Shown here: piece after piece, positions 17,945-27,169 of the stretch | Layout of the letters: every line of letters begins with the position of its first letter | Position numbering within the stretch: the stretch's first letter is position 1 | NCBI RefSeq assembly: GCF_030646615.1 | Contig: NZ_JAUSLG010000099.1 | Coordinates: 1 to 44,050 of the forward strand | DNA: 44,050 nt | Source: Phenylobacterium sp. | GTDB lineage: Bacteria; Pseudomonadota; Alphaproteobacteria; Caulobacterales; Caulobacteraceae | Direction: 5' to 3' | Notes under the pieces: generated by a model | What the model was told of the DNA's origin: nothing | The model's input: the letters and a program-made list of their open reading frames with translations, nothing else | Database searches by the model: none | Program-made: the position numbers and the translations under genes

Positions 17945-18580
17945 ATGGACGCTCGAACCTATCCCGCCAAAGAGACCCCGAAGTCTCGCCGGACCCGCGC
18001 CCGTATCCTGGACGCGGCCATGCGCCTGTTCGCCGAGGTCGGCTATCACGCGGCCACCAACGCCCTGATCGCCGAAGCGGCCAACCTGACCCGGGGGGCG
18101 ATGCTCTATCATTTCTCCAGCCGCGAAGAGCTGGTGGAGGCCGCCGTGGCCCATATCGAGGTCGAGCGCGCCCGCCTGTTCGAACAGGCCGCCTCGGCGC
18201 CTGCCGGTCCCGGCGTGGATGCGGCCGAGCACGCCATCGACGCCTATTGGGCCCTGCTGCACGAGACCCCGTTCGTAGCCTTCGCCGAGCTTGAGGCCGC
18301 CGCCCGCACCGATCCCATGCTGCGCACGCGCCTGGCCAACGCCCAGAGCGCCTTTGACCGCAACCAGGTGGGGGAGCGCTTCCTGGCGCTCACCCAGGCC
18401 GGCAGCGACCCGCGCTTCCAGACCAGCCGCGACCTGGGCCGTTTCCTGCTGGAAGGCCTGGCGCGGGGCTCGCTCACCTATGACGAGATCGCCAGACGCG
18501 AGCGCCTGCTGGCGGTGGTCAAGCGCGCCGTCCGCGCCCTCAACCGCAAGGGCGAGGCCCAGGACCTCTGGGTCGACTGA
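17945..18580 (+). CDS. TetR/AcrR family transcriptional regulator
   Basis: A one-domain-plus-ligand-domain repressor of normal size, 211 residues. The HTH is at residues ~14-60 (SRRTRARILDAAMRLFAEVG, then LIAEAANLTRGAMLYHFSSR with EELVEAA). The C-terminal part is helical with FVAFAELEAAARTDPMLRTR, as in AcrR-like proteins. ATG 17945 is used; a TTG at 17921 is possible but adds no conserved residues. It is divergent from the LpxH-like gene, with 140 bases between starts, and converges with rfbA. The target is unknown. Its stop codon TGA forms the edge of a palindromic repeat. Confidence 0.9.
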   Translation: MDARTYPAKETPKSRRTRARILDAAMRLFAEVGYHAATNALIAEAANLTRGAMLYHFSSREELVEAAVAHIEVERARLFEQAASAPAGPGVDAAEHAIDAYWALLHETPFVAFAELEAAARTDPMLRTRLANAQSAFDRNQVGERFLALTQAGSDPRFQTSRDLGRFLLEGLARGSLTYDEIARRERLLAVVKRAVRALNRKGEAQDLWVD

Positions 18581-18626
18581 GCATTTCCCGATAAGTGTGA
18601 CGCGGTTATCGGGTCGAGAAATGCTC
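18579..18626. repeat. Palindromic repeat, family A, inverted copy
   Basis: Outer arms GAGCATTTC / GAAATGCTC and inner arms CCCGATAA (18587-18594) / TTATCGGG (18606-18613) around the 11-base spacer GTGTGACGCGG, whose complement CCGCGTCACAC resembles the spacers of the copies at 5338 and 30721. The left edge is the GA of the tetR stop codon. It may also act as a transcription terminator between tetR and convergent rfbA. Confidence 0.75.
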
Positions 18627-18641
18627 TTACTCTAAGAGCCC

Positions 18642-19538
18642 TTATTCCGCAGGCTCGGCGCCGGGCGCCAGGCGCTCGGCCAGGCGGATCAGATACTGGC
18701 CATATTCGCCCTTGGCCTGGGAGCGGCCGAGATCGGCCAGCTGCTCGCGGTCGATGAAGCCCTTGGAATAGGCCACCTCCTCGATGCAGCCGATGCGCAG
18801 GCCCTGGCGCAGCTCCAGGGTGCGGATCAGCTCGCCGGCCTGGATCAGGCTGTCATGGGTGCCGGTGTCCAGCCAGGCGAAGCCTCGGCCCAGCAGCTCG
18901 ACGTTCAGTTCGCCGGCGTCCAGATAGACCTGGTTGAGCGCGGTGATCTCCAGCTCGCCCCGGTGGGAGGGCTTGAGGCTCTTGGCGTATTCGCTGGCCT
19001 TGCCGTCATAGAAATAGAGGCCGGTGACCGCATAGTTGGACTTCGGCAGGGCGGGCTTTTCCTCGATGCCGAGGACCTTGCCGCCCTCGCCCAGCTCGAC
19101 CACCCCATAGCGTTCGGGATCGTTGACCGGATAGCCGAACACCGTGGCGCCGGCGGTCCGCGCATCGGCCGAGCGGAGCATCTGGCTGAAGTTCTGGCCG
19201 AAGAAGATGTTGTCGCCGAGCACCATGATGCTGGGCTCGCCGCCGACGAACGCTTCCCCCAGCAGATAGGCCTGGGCGAGGCCCTCGGGCTTGGGCTGCA
19301 CCAGGAACTCGAACCTCACCCCCAGCTGCGAGCCGTCGCCCAGCAGGCGCTTGAAGGCCGCCTGGTCCTCAGGCGTGGTGATGATCAGGATCTCGCGCAC
19401 GCCCGCCAACAGCAGGACCGACAGCGGATAATAGATCATCGGCTTGTCGTAGATGGGCAGCAGCTGCTTGGAGACCGCCAGGGTCAGGGGATGCAGCCGG
19501 GTGCCGGAGCCCCCCGCCAGGATGATGCCACGTCTCAC
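18642..19538 (-). CDS. rfbA: Glucose-1-phosphate thymidylyltransferase
   Basis: Makes dTDP-glucose from dTTP and glucose-1-phosphate, the first step towards dTDP-rhamnose. The 298 residues contain the nucleotide-binding signature [47 protein letters not shown], and [19 protein letters not shown]. The ATG at 19538 overlaps the rfbD stop by four bases. Last gene of the rfbB-rfbD-rfbA run. RmlA proteins are usually inhibited by the pathway product; that is family knowledge. Confidence 0.97.
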   Translation of the reverse strand: MRRGIILAGGSGTRLHPLTLAVSKQLLPIYDKPMIYYPLSVLLLAGVREILIITTPEDQAAFKRLLGDGSQLGVRFEFLVQPKPEGLAQAYLLGEAFVGGEPSIMVLGDNIFFGQNFSQMLRSADARTAGATVFGYPVNDPERYGVVELGEGGKVLGIEEKPALPKSNYAVTGLYFYDGKASEYAKSLKPSHRGELEITALNQVYLDAGELNVELLGRGFAWLDTGTHDSLIQAGELIRTLELRQGLRIGCIEEVAYSKGFIDREQLADLGRSQAKGEYGQYLIRLAERLAPGAEPAE

Positions 19539-20431
19539 GCCGTCTCCTTCTGCGCCGAAAGCTGGGCGACCACGTCCTCCAGCGCCTCCTGCCAGGGGCG
19601 AAGCTGCAGGGAGAAGACCGCCTGCATGCGGCCGGAGTCCAGCTCTCCGTTCAGCGCCCGCCGGGCCGGGGTCGGAAAGGCGGTGGTGGGCACGGGCTCC
19701 ATGGCCGGCGGATCGCCCGGCCGGGTCAGGGCGAAGATCGCCTGCGCCATGTCGTAGCGGGAGGCGGCGCCCTCATTCACCACATGCAGCAGGCCCCATT
19801 CCGGCGCCCCGGCCGGCGCCTTGGCCAGCCGCTCCCCCTGGCTGAGGATGAAGGCCGCCAGGTCGCCGCTGGCGGTGGGGCGGGCGCGCTGGTCGGCCAC
19901 CACCTTGAGCACCGGCTGGGTTTCGCCCAGACGGAGCATCATCTGCAGGAAGTTCTGCCCATAGGCCGAGAACAGCCAGGAGACCCGCATCACCAGGGCG
20001 CGGTCGCAGGCGCCCAGCACCGCCTGCTCGCCGGCCAGCTTGGAGGCGCCATAGACGTGCAGCGGGGCGGGCGCATCGGTCTCCACATAGGGCGCCGCCT
20101 TGTCGCCGGAAAACACCATGTCGGTGGAGACGTGCAGCAGGGGCAGGCCCCGCGCCTGGCAGGCCCGGGCCATGGCGGCCGGCGCCCAGGCGTTCACCGC
20201 ATAGGCCAGATCCGGTTCGCTTTCGGCCTTGTCGACGGCGGTATAGGCCGCCGCGTTCAGCACCAGGTCGATATCGCCGGCCTCGGCCACGGCCCGGGCG
20301 ACGGCGCCCGCGTCGGTCAGGTCGACCTCGGCGCGGGACAGGGCGGTGATCGTCACGCCTGGGCCAGCGCGGTCGAGCATCTCCCGGGCGAGCTGCCCGG
20401 TGGCGCCGAACTGCAGGATGCGCAGACTCAT
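19535..20431 (-). CDS. rfbD: dTDP-4-dehydrorhamnose reductase
   Basis: Short-chain dehydrogenase-fold enzyme that reduces dTDP-4-keto-L-rhamnose to dTDP-L-rhamnose. The 298 residues have the NAD(P) motif [14 protein letters not shown], the [20 protein letters not shown] hallmark, [14 protein letters not shown] and the [12 protein letters not shown] catalytic Tyr/Lys. The frame runs upstream to 20740 only as antisense to rfbB; ATG 20431 overlaps the rfbB stop by ATGA. Its substrate needs the 3,5-epimerase RfbC, which is not encoded here. Confidence 0.95.
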   Translation of the reverse strand: MSLRILQFGATGQLAREMLDRAGPGVTITALSRAEVDLTDAGAVARAVAEAGDIDLVLNAAAYTAVDKAESEPDLAYAVNAWAPAAMARACQARGLPLLHVSTDMVFSGDKAAPYVETDAPAPLHVYGASKLAGEQAVLGACDRALVMRVSWLFSAYGQNFLQMMLRLGETQPVLKVVADQRARPTASGDLAAFILSQGERLAKAPAGAPEWGLLHVVNEGAASRYDMAQAIFALTRPGDPPAMEPVPTTAFPTPARRALNGELDSGRMQAVFSLQLRPWQEALEDVVAQLSAQKETA

Positions 20432-21477
20432 GCCTTGGCCAGGCCCAGGCGCTCGGAATGGAAGCCCTTGTCGCGGATCGCCTGCCACCAGTCGCGGTTC
20501 TCCACATACCAGGCGACAGTCTGGGCCAGGCCCTGATCCAGGGGCGTGGCCGGCTCCCAGCCCAGCTCGGCCTTCAGCTTGGCGGCGTCGATGGAATAGC
20601 GGAAGTCGTGACCCGGCCGGTCGGCGACGAAGGTGATCTTTTCGGCGTGCGGCGTATTGGCCGGCGCGAGCTTGTCCAGCTCGGCGCAGAGGATCTGGAT
20701 CACCTCCAGATTGCGGTGGGTGGAGTCGCCGCCGATGCAATAGGTCTCGCCCAGGCGGCCCTTCTGCAACACCAGCAGCAGGGCCTGGGCGTGGTCGTCC
20801 ACATGCAGCCAGTCGCGCACCTGCCGGCCGTCTCCATAGACAGGGATGGTCTTGCCCTCCATGGCCCGGACCACCACCGTGGGGATCAGCTTCTCGGGAA
20901 ACTGGAAGGGGCCATAATTGTTGGCGCAGTTGGTGATCACCACCGGCAAGCCATAGGTCCGTCCCCAGGCCCGCACCAGATGGTCGGCGCCGGCCTTGCT
21001 GGCCGAATAGGGGGAATTGGGATCGTAGGGCGTCTGTTCGGTGAAGGCGCCGTCCTCGCCCAGGGCGCCGAACACCTCGTCGGTGGAGACATGGTGGAAG
21101 CGGAAGGCGGCCTTGGGCTCGGGCTCAAGCCCGTTCCAATAGGCCCGGGCGGCCTCCAGCAGCACGGCCGTGCCCGTGACATTGGTGCGCACGAAGTCCA
21201 GCGGCCCGTCGATGGCCCGGTCGTTGTGGCTCTCGGCGGCCAGGTGCATCACCGCATCGGGCCGATGGCGGGCGAAGATCTCCGCCATCTTAGCCGCGTC
21301 GCAGATGTCGGCTTCCTCGAAGGCGTAGCGAGGGGAGCCCGCCACCTGGGCGACATTGTCCAGATTGGCCGAATAGGTCAGGACGTCGAGGTTCACCACC
21401 TCGTGCCCCTGGGCGACGGCCTGGCGCACCACGGCCGACCCGATGAATCCGGCGCCGCCGGTGATCAGAATTTTCAT
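20428..21477 (-). CDS. rfbB: dTDP-glucose 4,6-dehydratase
   Basis: Converts dTDP-glucose to dTDP-4-keto-6-deoxyglucose. The 349-residue extended SDR has [19 protein letters not shown], the [20 protein letters not shown] segment, [13 protein letters not shown], the [20 protein letters not shown] catalytic region, and the substrate-binding [14 protein letters not shown]. First gene of a tightly overlapping three-gene operon on the minus strand; 163 bases separate it from the divergent MATE gene. The product sugar probably goes into lipopolysaccharide O-antigen or another surface polymer. Confidence 0.97.
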   Translation of the reverse strand: MKILITGGAGFIGSAVVRQAVAQGHEVVNLDVLTYSANLDNVAQVAGSPRYAFEEADICDAAKMAEIFARHRPDAVMHLAAESHNDRAIDGPLDFVRTNVTGTAVLLEAARAYWNGLEPEPKAAFRFHHVSTDEVFGALGEDGAFTEQTPYDPNSPYSASKAGADHLVRAWGRTYGLPVVITNCANNYGPFQFPEKLIPTVVVRAMEGKTIPVYGDGRQVRDWLHVDDHAQALLLVLQKGRLGETYCIGGDSTHRNLEVIQILCAELDKLAPANTPHAEKITFVADRPGHDFRYSIDAAKLKAELGWEPATPLDQGLAQTVAWYVENRDWWQAIRDKGFHSERLGLAKA

Positions 21478-21640
21478 GCCGACCTTCGTCTGCGGGCGTT
21501 CGTCCGCGCCCGTTCCAAGGCCCTGCTCATACAGTGAAATGCGGCAGGCTCAAGACGGGCGGCCCTTCGCCTGGGTTGTGGCGCGCCGCTCGCCTGCCTA
21601 GAGTTGAGGCCGCGCGCCTTGCGCGCATGGGGATGCTCAG

Positions 21641-23128
21641 TTGGAAGTCTCGACCGAAGAGCCCACGGGTCCGGGGCCGGCCAAGGGCCGATCCGGCGGC
21701 CAGATCGACCTGGTCCAGGGGCCGATCGGCAAGAGCCTGATCGCCTTCACCCTGCCGGTGTTGGGCGCCAACCTGCTGCAGTCGCTGAACGGCACGGCCA
21801 ACGCCGCCTGGGTCAGCCACATCCTGGGTCCGGCCGCCCTGACCGCCACGGCCAACGCCAACAACATCCTGTTCCTGCTGCTGGGCGCGGTGTTCGGCCT
21901 GGCCATGGCCGCCAACCTGCTGATCGCCCAGGCGGTGGGGGCGGGCGCCACCGACCAGGTCAAGCGGGTCGCCGGCTCCAGCACCCTGTTCTTCGCGCTC
22001 ATGTCCATGGGCGTCGGGATCACCGGCATCTTCGCCACCCCGGCCATTCTGGACGCCATGGGGACGCCGGGGGACGCCCGGGCCGACGCCATCACCTATC
22101 TGCGGGTGATCTTCGCGGCCATGCCGTTCATGTACTTCTTCTCCTTCGTGATGATGGCCATGCGCGGGGCCGGGGATTCCCGGACGCCCTTCTACTTCTC
22201 CCTCTGCGCCGTCGGCCTCGACATCATCCTCAACCCGATCCTGATCATGGGGCTGGGCCCCGCCCCGCAGCTGGGGATCGCCGGCTCGGCGGCGGCCACC
22301 CTGATCAGCCAGACCCTCACCCTGGCCGGCATGATCACCTATCTCTATCGCAGCGGCAGCGTGCTGGTCCTGCGGCGGGGCGAATGGGGGATGCTGCGCC
22401 CCGATCCGGCCATCCTGCGCACCCTGGTGGTCAAGGGCCTGCCCATGGCCATGCACATGCTGGTGGTGTCGGGCGCCGCCCTGGTCATGCTCACCTTCGT
22501 CAACACCTATGGCTCGCAGACGGCGGCCGCCTATGCCGCCTCCCTGCAGCTCTGGACCTATATCCAGATGCCGGCCATGGCGCTTGGGGCGGCGGTCTCC
22601 TCCATGGCCGCGCAGAATGTCGGGGCCGGGCGCATGGACCGGGTCGACCGGGTCGCCCAGATGGGCGCCCTGTTCGCGGTTGGCATGACCGCCGCGCCGG
22701 TGGTCCTGATCTATCTGGTGGAGCCCATCGTGCTGCAGCTCTTCCTGCCGGCAGACAGCGCCTCGACCCCCATCGCCCGACACATCAATTCCCTGGCCAT
22801 GTGGGGCTTCATCCCGTTCGGCGTGGCCTTCATCTTCGCCGGCGTGGTGCGGGCCACCGGCGCGGTGATCGCCCCCCTGCTGGCCATGGTCGTCTCCCTC
22901 TGGGTGGTGCGCATTCCGTTCGTCCATTTCATGACGCCGGTTCTTGGGGCCGACGCCATCTGGTGGAGCTTCCCGCTGGGCAGCGTGATGACCATGATCC
23001 TGGCCGGGGGCTACTACCTCTGGGGGAATTGGCGGACCGCCAAGCTGATGCCCGCCCCGCCCCGCGGCGCCGCCGCCGACACCGGCCAGGCCACACCGGC
23101 CATGGCCCCGGTGGCGCGCGCCGACTGA
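21641..23128 (+). CDS. MATE family efflux transporter
   Basis: Inner-membrane Na+- or H+-coupled multidrug or metabolite exporter with 12 predicted membrane segments, about 495 residues. MATE features include LVQGPIGKSLIAFTLPVLGA near residue 25, two homologous halves, QAVGAGATDQVKRVAGSS, and MALGAAVSSMAAQNVGAGRM in the second half. The start is uncertain: TTG 21641 gives a 30-residue polar N-terminus, and no strong ribosome site is seen. The last ~25 residues are polar. Substrate unknown. It is divergent from rfbB, with no evidence of a functional link. Confidence 0.92.
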   Translation: MEVSTEEPTGPGPAKGRSGGQIDLVQGPIGKSLIAFTLPVLGANLLQSLNGTANAAWVSHILGPAALTATANANNILFLLLGAVFGLAMAANLLIAQAVGAGATDQVKRVAGSSTLFFALMSMGVGITGIFATPAILDAMGTPGDARADAITYLRVIFAAMPFMYFFSFVMMAMRGAGDSRTPFYFSLCAVGLDIILNPILIMGLGPAPQLGIAGSAAATLISQTLTLAGMITYLYRSGSVLVLRRGEWGMLRPDPAILRTLVVKGLPMAMHMLVVSGAALVMLTFVNTYGSQTAAAYAASLQLWTYIQMPAMALGAAVSSMAAQNVGAGRMDRVDRVAQMGALFAVGMTAAPVVLIYLVEPIVLQLFLPADSASTPIARHINSLAMWGFIPFGVAFIFAGVVRATGAVIAPLLAMVVSLWVVRIPFVHFMTPVLGADAIWWSFPLGSVMTMILAGGYYLWGNWRTAKLMPAPPRGAAADTGQATPAMAPVARAD

Positions 23129-23165
23129 CGAGCCGAGGCCGCGGCGCGCAGCGCGGGGGATGATC

Positions 23166-23232
23166 AACCACGAAGGACACAAAGGGCACGAAGGCGTCGC
23201 AGCCCTTTGTGTTCTTCGTGTGCTTTGTGGTT
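23166..23232. repeat. CACGAAG-type hairpin repeat, family B, copy 2
   Basis: Left arm 23166-23194 (AACCACGAAGGACACAAAGG and continuing) and right arm 23203-23232, whose complement begins AACCACAAAGCACACGAAG; the arms pair with several mismatches around a short loop. It follows the MATE gene by 38 bases and could terminate it. Confidence 0.8.
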
Positions 23233-23290
23233 CGCCCTTTGAAAGCGCCCGCGGCATACGAGACCTTCGGCCGCAGCCCCCCTTACGCCT

Positions 23291-23374
23291 GTCACCCTGG
23301 GCCCTGCGCCCAGGGTCCCTCGCGCCGCTTGCGCCCGCCCCGACGAGGGACCCTCGGTCAAGCCCGAGGGTGAC
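23291..23374. repeat. GTCAYCCTSGGC-type inverted repeat, family C, copy 1
   Basis: Left arm starts GTCACCCTGGGCCCTGCGCC and right arm (23344-23374) is its near complement ending CCCGAGGGTGAC. Arms of about 31 bases pair imperfectly, each arm itself able to form a small hairpin. Copy 2 is at 24972-25056. Elements of this look are widespread in alphaproteobacterial intergenic DNA. The rest of this 487-base gap holds family B copy 2, an AT-rich stretch near 23404-23440 with TACTGATA/TATCAGTA arms, and a palindrome ahead of the next gene; no gene was seen. Confidence 0.75.
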
Positions 23375-23534
23375 GACTAAGGACTTGGCTGGTGAGGCGT
23401 TGCTACTGATATCGGGTAATTAAATTTGTTTTATCAGTAACTTAACCGTTTTCTCCGCCCCCGGTTGCGTCCGAAGCCCGTGCGCCTGATAATGACGGGA
23501 GGCGGCCAAGGCCGGCCGCCCCATTTTGAATTTT

Positions 23535-23563
23535 CGGTATGTTCGACGACCCGAAACATACCG
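23535..23563. promoter_or_regulatory. Palindrome upstream of the acyl-CoA dehydrogenase, candidate operator
   Basis: CGGTATGTTCG (23535-23545) and CGAAACATACCG (23552-23563): perfect 8-base outer arms CGGTATGT/ACATACCG and a one-base asymmetry inside. It sits 53 bases before the ATG of the acyl-CoA dehydrogenase. Size and position would suit a TetR-type regulator of acyl-CoA genes; the regulator is not identified. Confidence 0.5.
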
Positions 23564-23615
23564 TATTTACGAAACACCTCGCGCCTCGGTGCGGCGGGGC
23601 TCCAAGGAGGATGAC

Positions 23616-24950
23616 ATGGCCTGGGACTTTGAAACCGACCCCGAATTCCAGAAGAAGCTCGACTGGATCGAAGACTTCATGCGCGAGGAGGTCGAACCCC
23701 TCAGCCATCTGGGCATGGCCGCCCATGGCCCGCTGGGCCGCGAGAAATTCATCAAGCCCCTGCAGCAGAAGGTGAAGGACCAGGGCCTGTGGGCCTGTCA
23801 CCTCGGCCCCGAGCTGGGCGGCCAGGGCTATGGCCAGCTCAAGCTCGGCCTGATGAACGAGAAGCTGGGGCGCAACTCCATCGCCCCCACCGTCTTCGGC
23901 TGTCAGGCGCCCGACACCGGCAACGCCGAGATCATCGCCCACTACGGCACCGAGGCCCAGAAGGAGAGCTGGCTCTGGCCGCTGCTCAACGGCGAGATCC
24001 GCTCGGCCTTCTCCATGTCCGAGCCCACGGGCGGTTCCGACCCCCTGACCTTCAAGACCCGCGCGGTCCTGGACGGCAATGAGTGGGTGATCAACGGCGA
24101 GAAGTGGTTCTCCACCAACGCGCGCTATTCGAAGCTGCTGGTGGTCTATGCGATCACCGATCCGGACGCCAAGGACCCCTATCGGCGCACCTCCATCTTC
24201 CTGGTGCCCACCGACACCCCTGGCGTGGAGATCATCCGCAATGTGGCGGTCGGCGGCGGCGGCGAGATCGGCGGCGGGACCGAGGGCTATGTCCGCTACA
24301 ACGACGTCCGGGTCGGGCCTGAGGCCCTGCTGGGCGACCGCGGCGCGGCCTTCGTCATCGCCCAGGTTCGCCTTGGCGGCGGCCGGGTGCACCACGCCAT
24401 GCGCACCGTCGGCGCCTGCCGCCATGCGCTGGACCTGATGTGCCAGCGGGCCGTGTCGCGCACCACCCGCGACGGGCGCCTGTCGGACCTGCAGATGGTG
24501 CAGGAGCAGATCGCCGACTCCTGGATCGCCGTCGAGCAGTTCCGCCTGCTGGTCCTGCGCACCGCCTGGCTGATCGACAAGCACAAGGACTACAACAAGG
24601 TCCGCAAGGACATCGCCGCCATCAAGGTGGCAATGCCAAAGGTCTATAACGACGTGGCCACCAAGGCCGCCCACCTGCATGGAGCGCTGGGCGTCTCCAA
24701 CGAAATGCCCTTCATGCGGATGGTGACCAGCTCGCTGGTCATGGGCATCGCTGATGGCCCCACCGAGGTCCACAAGGTGACGCTCGCCAAGCAGATCCTG
24801 AAGGACTACCGGCCCGAGAACGACCTCTTCCCCAGCTACCACATCCCGCGCCTGCAGGAGGAGGCCAAGGAGAAGTACGCCAAGGAGCTGGGCGAGCTGA
24901 AGGAAGGCTACGCCAAGCTGAAGGCCGAACGGGAAAACGCCCCGGCCTGA
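23616..24950 (+). CDS. Acyl-CoA dehydrogenase
   Basis: FAD-dependent oxidation of an acyl-CoA to the 2-enoyl-CoA, 444 residues. Family marks: EPTGGSDPLTFKTRA near residue 136, NGEKWFSTNARYSKLLVVYA, GAAFVIAQVRLGGGRVHHAM in the helical C-terminal domain, and KAAHLHGALGVSNEMPF with MGIADGPTEVHKVTLAKQIL. The overall pattern fits the ACAD10/11-like branch rather than short-chain enzymes; chain-length preference is unknown. ATG 23616 follows AAGGAGG by six bases and replaces a longer frame starting at 23526. An acyl-CoA synthetase is the next gene, 335 bases on. The C-terminal 30 residues are lysine/glutamate-rich. Confidence 0.94.
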   Translation: MAWDFETDPEFQKKLDWIEDFMREEVEPLSHLGMAAHGPLGREKFIKPLQQKVKDQGLWACHLGPELGGQGYGQLKLGLMNEKLGRNSIAPTVFGCQAPDTGNAEIIAHYGTEAQKESWLWPLLNGEIRSAFSMSEPTGGSDPLTFKTRAVLDGNEWVINGEKWFSTNARYSKLLVVYAITDPDAKDPYRRTSIFLVPTDTPGVEIIRNVAVGGGGEIGGGTEGYVRYNDVRVGPEALLGDRGAAFVIAQVRLGGGRVHHAMRTVGACRHALDLMCQRAVSRTTRDGRLSDLQMVQEQIADSWIAVEQFRLLVLRTAWLIDKHKDYNKVRKDIAAIKVAMPKVYNDVATKAAHLHGALGVSNEMPFMRMVTSSLVMGIADGPTEVHKVTLAKQILKDYRPENDLFPSYHIPRLQEEAKEKYAKELGELKEGYAKLKAERENAPA

Positions 24951-24971
24951 GGAGCTCGCTCACTCCATCTT

Positions 24972-25056
24972 CGTCATGTTCGGCCTTGTGCCGCGCATCC
25001 CTCTCAGGGCCGCGCAAGCGTCGAGAGGGATCCTGGGCACAAGGCCCAGGATGACG
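24972..25056. repeat. GTCAYCCTSGGC-type inverted repeat, family C, copy 2
   Basis: Left arm begins CGTCATGTTCGGCCTTGTGC (24972 on, to about 25005) and right arm 25023-25056 ends GGCCCAGGATGACG. Arms of about 34 bases with several mismatches and GAGAGGGATCC-type inner parts. It starts 22 bases after the acyl-CoA dehydrogenase stop. The 335-base gap to the next gene also contains family B copy 3; nothing else was recognised. Confidence 0.75.
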
Positions 25057-25102
25057 GTTGAGGGGGCGGAAAAGTCTGTGCGCCGCAGGCGATAGGAAAG
25101 AA

Positions 25103-25170
25103 AACCACAAAGGGCACGAAGACCACAAAGAGGCTGCGGCCCCTTCGTGCTCCTTGTGTCCTTGGTGGTT
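25103..25170. repeat. CACGAAG-type hairpin repeat, family B, copy 3
   Basis: Left arm 25103-25133 (AACCACAAAGGGCACGAAG and continuing) and right arm 25141-25170, whose complement begins AACCACCAAGGACACAAGG. Imperfect long hairpin with a short GC-rich loop, 115 bases before the acyl-CoA synthetase start. Confidence 0.8.
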
Positions 25171-25285
25171 AAGCCTTTTTGGCGCTGCGCGCCGGCGCCC
25201 GCTTGCCTCAGGCCTTAAGGCTCGGCTTTCTGAGCGCACACGTCGCGACAAGACGGCCAACACCTCCCAGGACACCAGGACCCCC

Positions 25286-27043
25286 ATGACCGACACCGCC
25301 GCCAAGCCCTGGCCCGTCATGACCATCGAAGAGGCCCATGCGCAGCTCACCGCGCCGGGTCAGCGCTTCGAGCTCGATCAGGCTTTGATCGACGGGGTCC
25401 CCACCAAGGTCTGGAAGAACGCCCCGCCCACCCTGCGCGACGTGCTGCTCAACGGTCGGGCCTTCGGCGACCGGGAATTCCTGGTTTATGAGGACGACCG
25501 GGCCAGCTTCGAGGCCTTCACCCGCGCCGTCGTCACCCTGGCCCACAGGCTGCAGGCCGACGGCGTCAAGCCCGGCGACCGGGTGGCGCTGGTCATGCGA
25601 AACCTGCCCGAATGGCCGGTGGCCTTCTTCGCCGGCGCCATCATCGGCGCGATCGTGACCCCGCTGAACGCCTGGTGGACGGGGGCTGAGCTGGAGTTCG
25701 GCCTGGCCGATTCCGGAGCCAGGGTCGCGATGGTGGACGATGAGCGGCTGGACCGCATCCTGGAGCATCTGGACGCCTGCCCGGAACTCGCCCGCATCTA
25801 TGTGACCCGGGCCGAAGTCCTGCCGGCCGATCCCCGCCTGGCCCGGCTGGAGGGTGTGATCGGGCCGGTGAACGGCTGGAAGGACCTGCCCGACCAGCCC
25901 CTGCCGGATGTGGCCCTGGCGCCCGACGATGTGGCGACAATCTTCTACACCTCCGGCACCACGGGGAAGCCCAAGGGGGCCATGGGCACCCACCGCAACC
26001 TGACCGCCAATATCCTGGCCAGCGCCTGCGCCGGCGCCCGCGGCGTTCTGCGCCGGGGCGAGGCCATCCCTGAACAGGACCCGCACAAGCTGCCGCAACG
26101 GGTCTATCTGCTGGTGGTGCCCCTGTTCCACGTCACCGGCTGCAACGCCACCCTGTCGCCGGCCATCAATTCGGGGTCCAAGCTGGTCCTGATGCGCAAG
26201 TGGGAGCCGGTGGAGGCCATGGGCCTGATCGAGCGGGAGCGGGTCACCAATACCGGCGGCGTGCCCACCATCGCCTGGCAGCTGATCGAGCATCCCGCCC
26301 GCCAGGATTTCGATCTGTCGTCCCTGACCACCGTGGCCTATGGCGGCGCGCCGTCTGCGCCCGACCTGGTGCGCAAGATCGTCGAGACCTTCCCGGGCTC
26401 GGCGCCATCCAATGGCTGGGGCATGACCGAGACCTCGGCCACCTGCACCACCAATATCGGCCGCGACTACGAGCACCGCCCCGACTCCTGTGGCGTCGCC
26501 CCGCCGCCGTGCGAGCTGAAGATCGTCGATCCCGCCGACGGGCTCACCGAACTGCCCGTCGGCCGGGTGGGTGAGCTGTGGGCCAAGGGGCCCAACATCG
26601 TCAAAGGCTACTGGAACCGGCCCGAGGCCACGGCCGAGACCTTCGTGGACGGCTGGGTGCGCACCGGCGACCTTGCCCGCCTGGACGAGGAAGGCTTCTG
26701 CTTCATCGTCGACCGGGCCAAGGACATGCTGATCCGCGGCGGCGAGAACATCTACTGCGTGGAGGTCGAGAACATCCTCTACGACCATCCCGACGTGATG
26801 GACGCCGCCCTGATCGGCCTGCCCCACCGCACCCTGGGGGAGGAGCCGGCCGCCGTCGTCCACCTGAGGCCCGGCGGGACGGCGACCGAGGATGAACTCC
26901 GCGCCTTCGTCCGCGAACGGCTGGCGAGCTTCAAGGTCCCGGTGAAGGTGACCTTCTGGCCCGAAACCCTGCCCCGCAACGCCAATGGCAAGATCCTGAA
27001 GGCGGAGCTGAAGTCCGCCTTTGGCGTCGAGGCCGGCGCCTGA
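25286..27043 (+). CDS. Fatty acyl-CoA synthetase / AMP-dependent ligase
   Basis: Class I adenylate-forming enzyme that activates a carboxylic acid to its CoA ester, 585 residues. The AMP-binding P-loop is IFYTSGTTGKPKGAMGTHRN near residue 220; GWGMTETSATCTTNIG, GELWAKGPNIVKGYWNRPEA, the VRTGDLARLDEEGFCFIVDR motif with RGGENIYCVEVE, and the C-terminal catalytic Lys in NANGKILKAEL are all present. ATG 25286 is used with AGGA upstream; the open frame ahead overlaps repeat DNA. Probably works with the preceding acyl-CoA dehydrogenase in fatty- or aryl-acid breakdown, but a repeat-filled spacer lies between them and the acid is unknown. Confidence 0.94.
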   Translation: MTDTAAKPWPVMTIEEAHAQLTAPGQRFELDQALIDGVPTKVWKNAPPTLRDVLLNGRAFGDREFLVYEDDRASFEAFTRAVVTLAHRLQADGVKPGDRVALVMRNLPEWPVAFFAGAIIGAIVTPLNAWWTGAELEFGLADSGARVAMVDDERLDRILEHLDACPELARIYVTRAEVLPADPRLARLEGVIGPVNGWKDLPDQPLPDVALAPDDVATIFYTSGTTGKPKGAMGTHRNLTANILASACAGARGVLRRGEAIPEQDPHKLPQRVYLLVVPLFHVTGCNATLSPAINSGSKLVLMRKWEPVEAMGLIERERVTNTGGVPTIAWQLIEHPARQDFDLSSLTTVAYGGAPSAPDLVRKIVETFPGSAPSNGWGMTETSATCTTNIGRDYEHRPDSCGVAPPPCELKIVDPADGLTELPVGRVGELWAKGPNIVKGYWNRPEATAETFVDGWVRTGDLARLDEEGFCFIVDRAKDMLIRGGENIYCVEVENILYDHPDVMDAALIGLPHRTLGEEPAAVVHLRPGGTATEDELRAFVRERLASFKVPVKVTFWPETLPRNANGKILKAELKSAFGVEAGA

Positions 27044-27169
27044 GCGGCCTTAGGGCTGGGCTCGCCGCGCTGGTCTGCCGCGCTGCAATAACTGTCCCAA
27101 AATGGGTGCGGAATTCTTAATAATCGAAGCGCTACAAGGGGAAAATCTTAGCTCCCAAGGACAACTGCG

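Noticed and set aside
21527..23257. A 576-residue open frame antisense to the MATE gene
   Set aside because: Low-complexity, histidine/glycine-rich translation with no domain; the plus strand encodes a MATE transporter with regular membrane helices.
23160..23423. Open frame starting MINHEGHKGHEG
   Set aside because: This peptide pattern is the known translation artefact of CACGAAG-type repeats.
15301..25170. CRISPR array or insertion sequences from the repeats
   Set aside because: Copies are few, kilobases apart, without regular spacers, transposase genes or target duplications.
25208..26863. A 551-residue open frame antisense to the acyl-CoA synthetase
   Set aside because: Same shadow effect; the plus strand has all AMP-ligase motifs.
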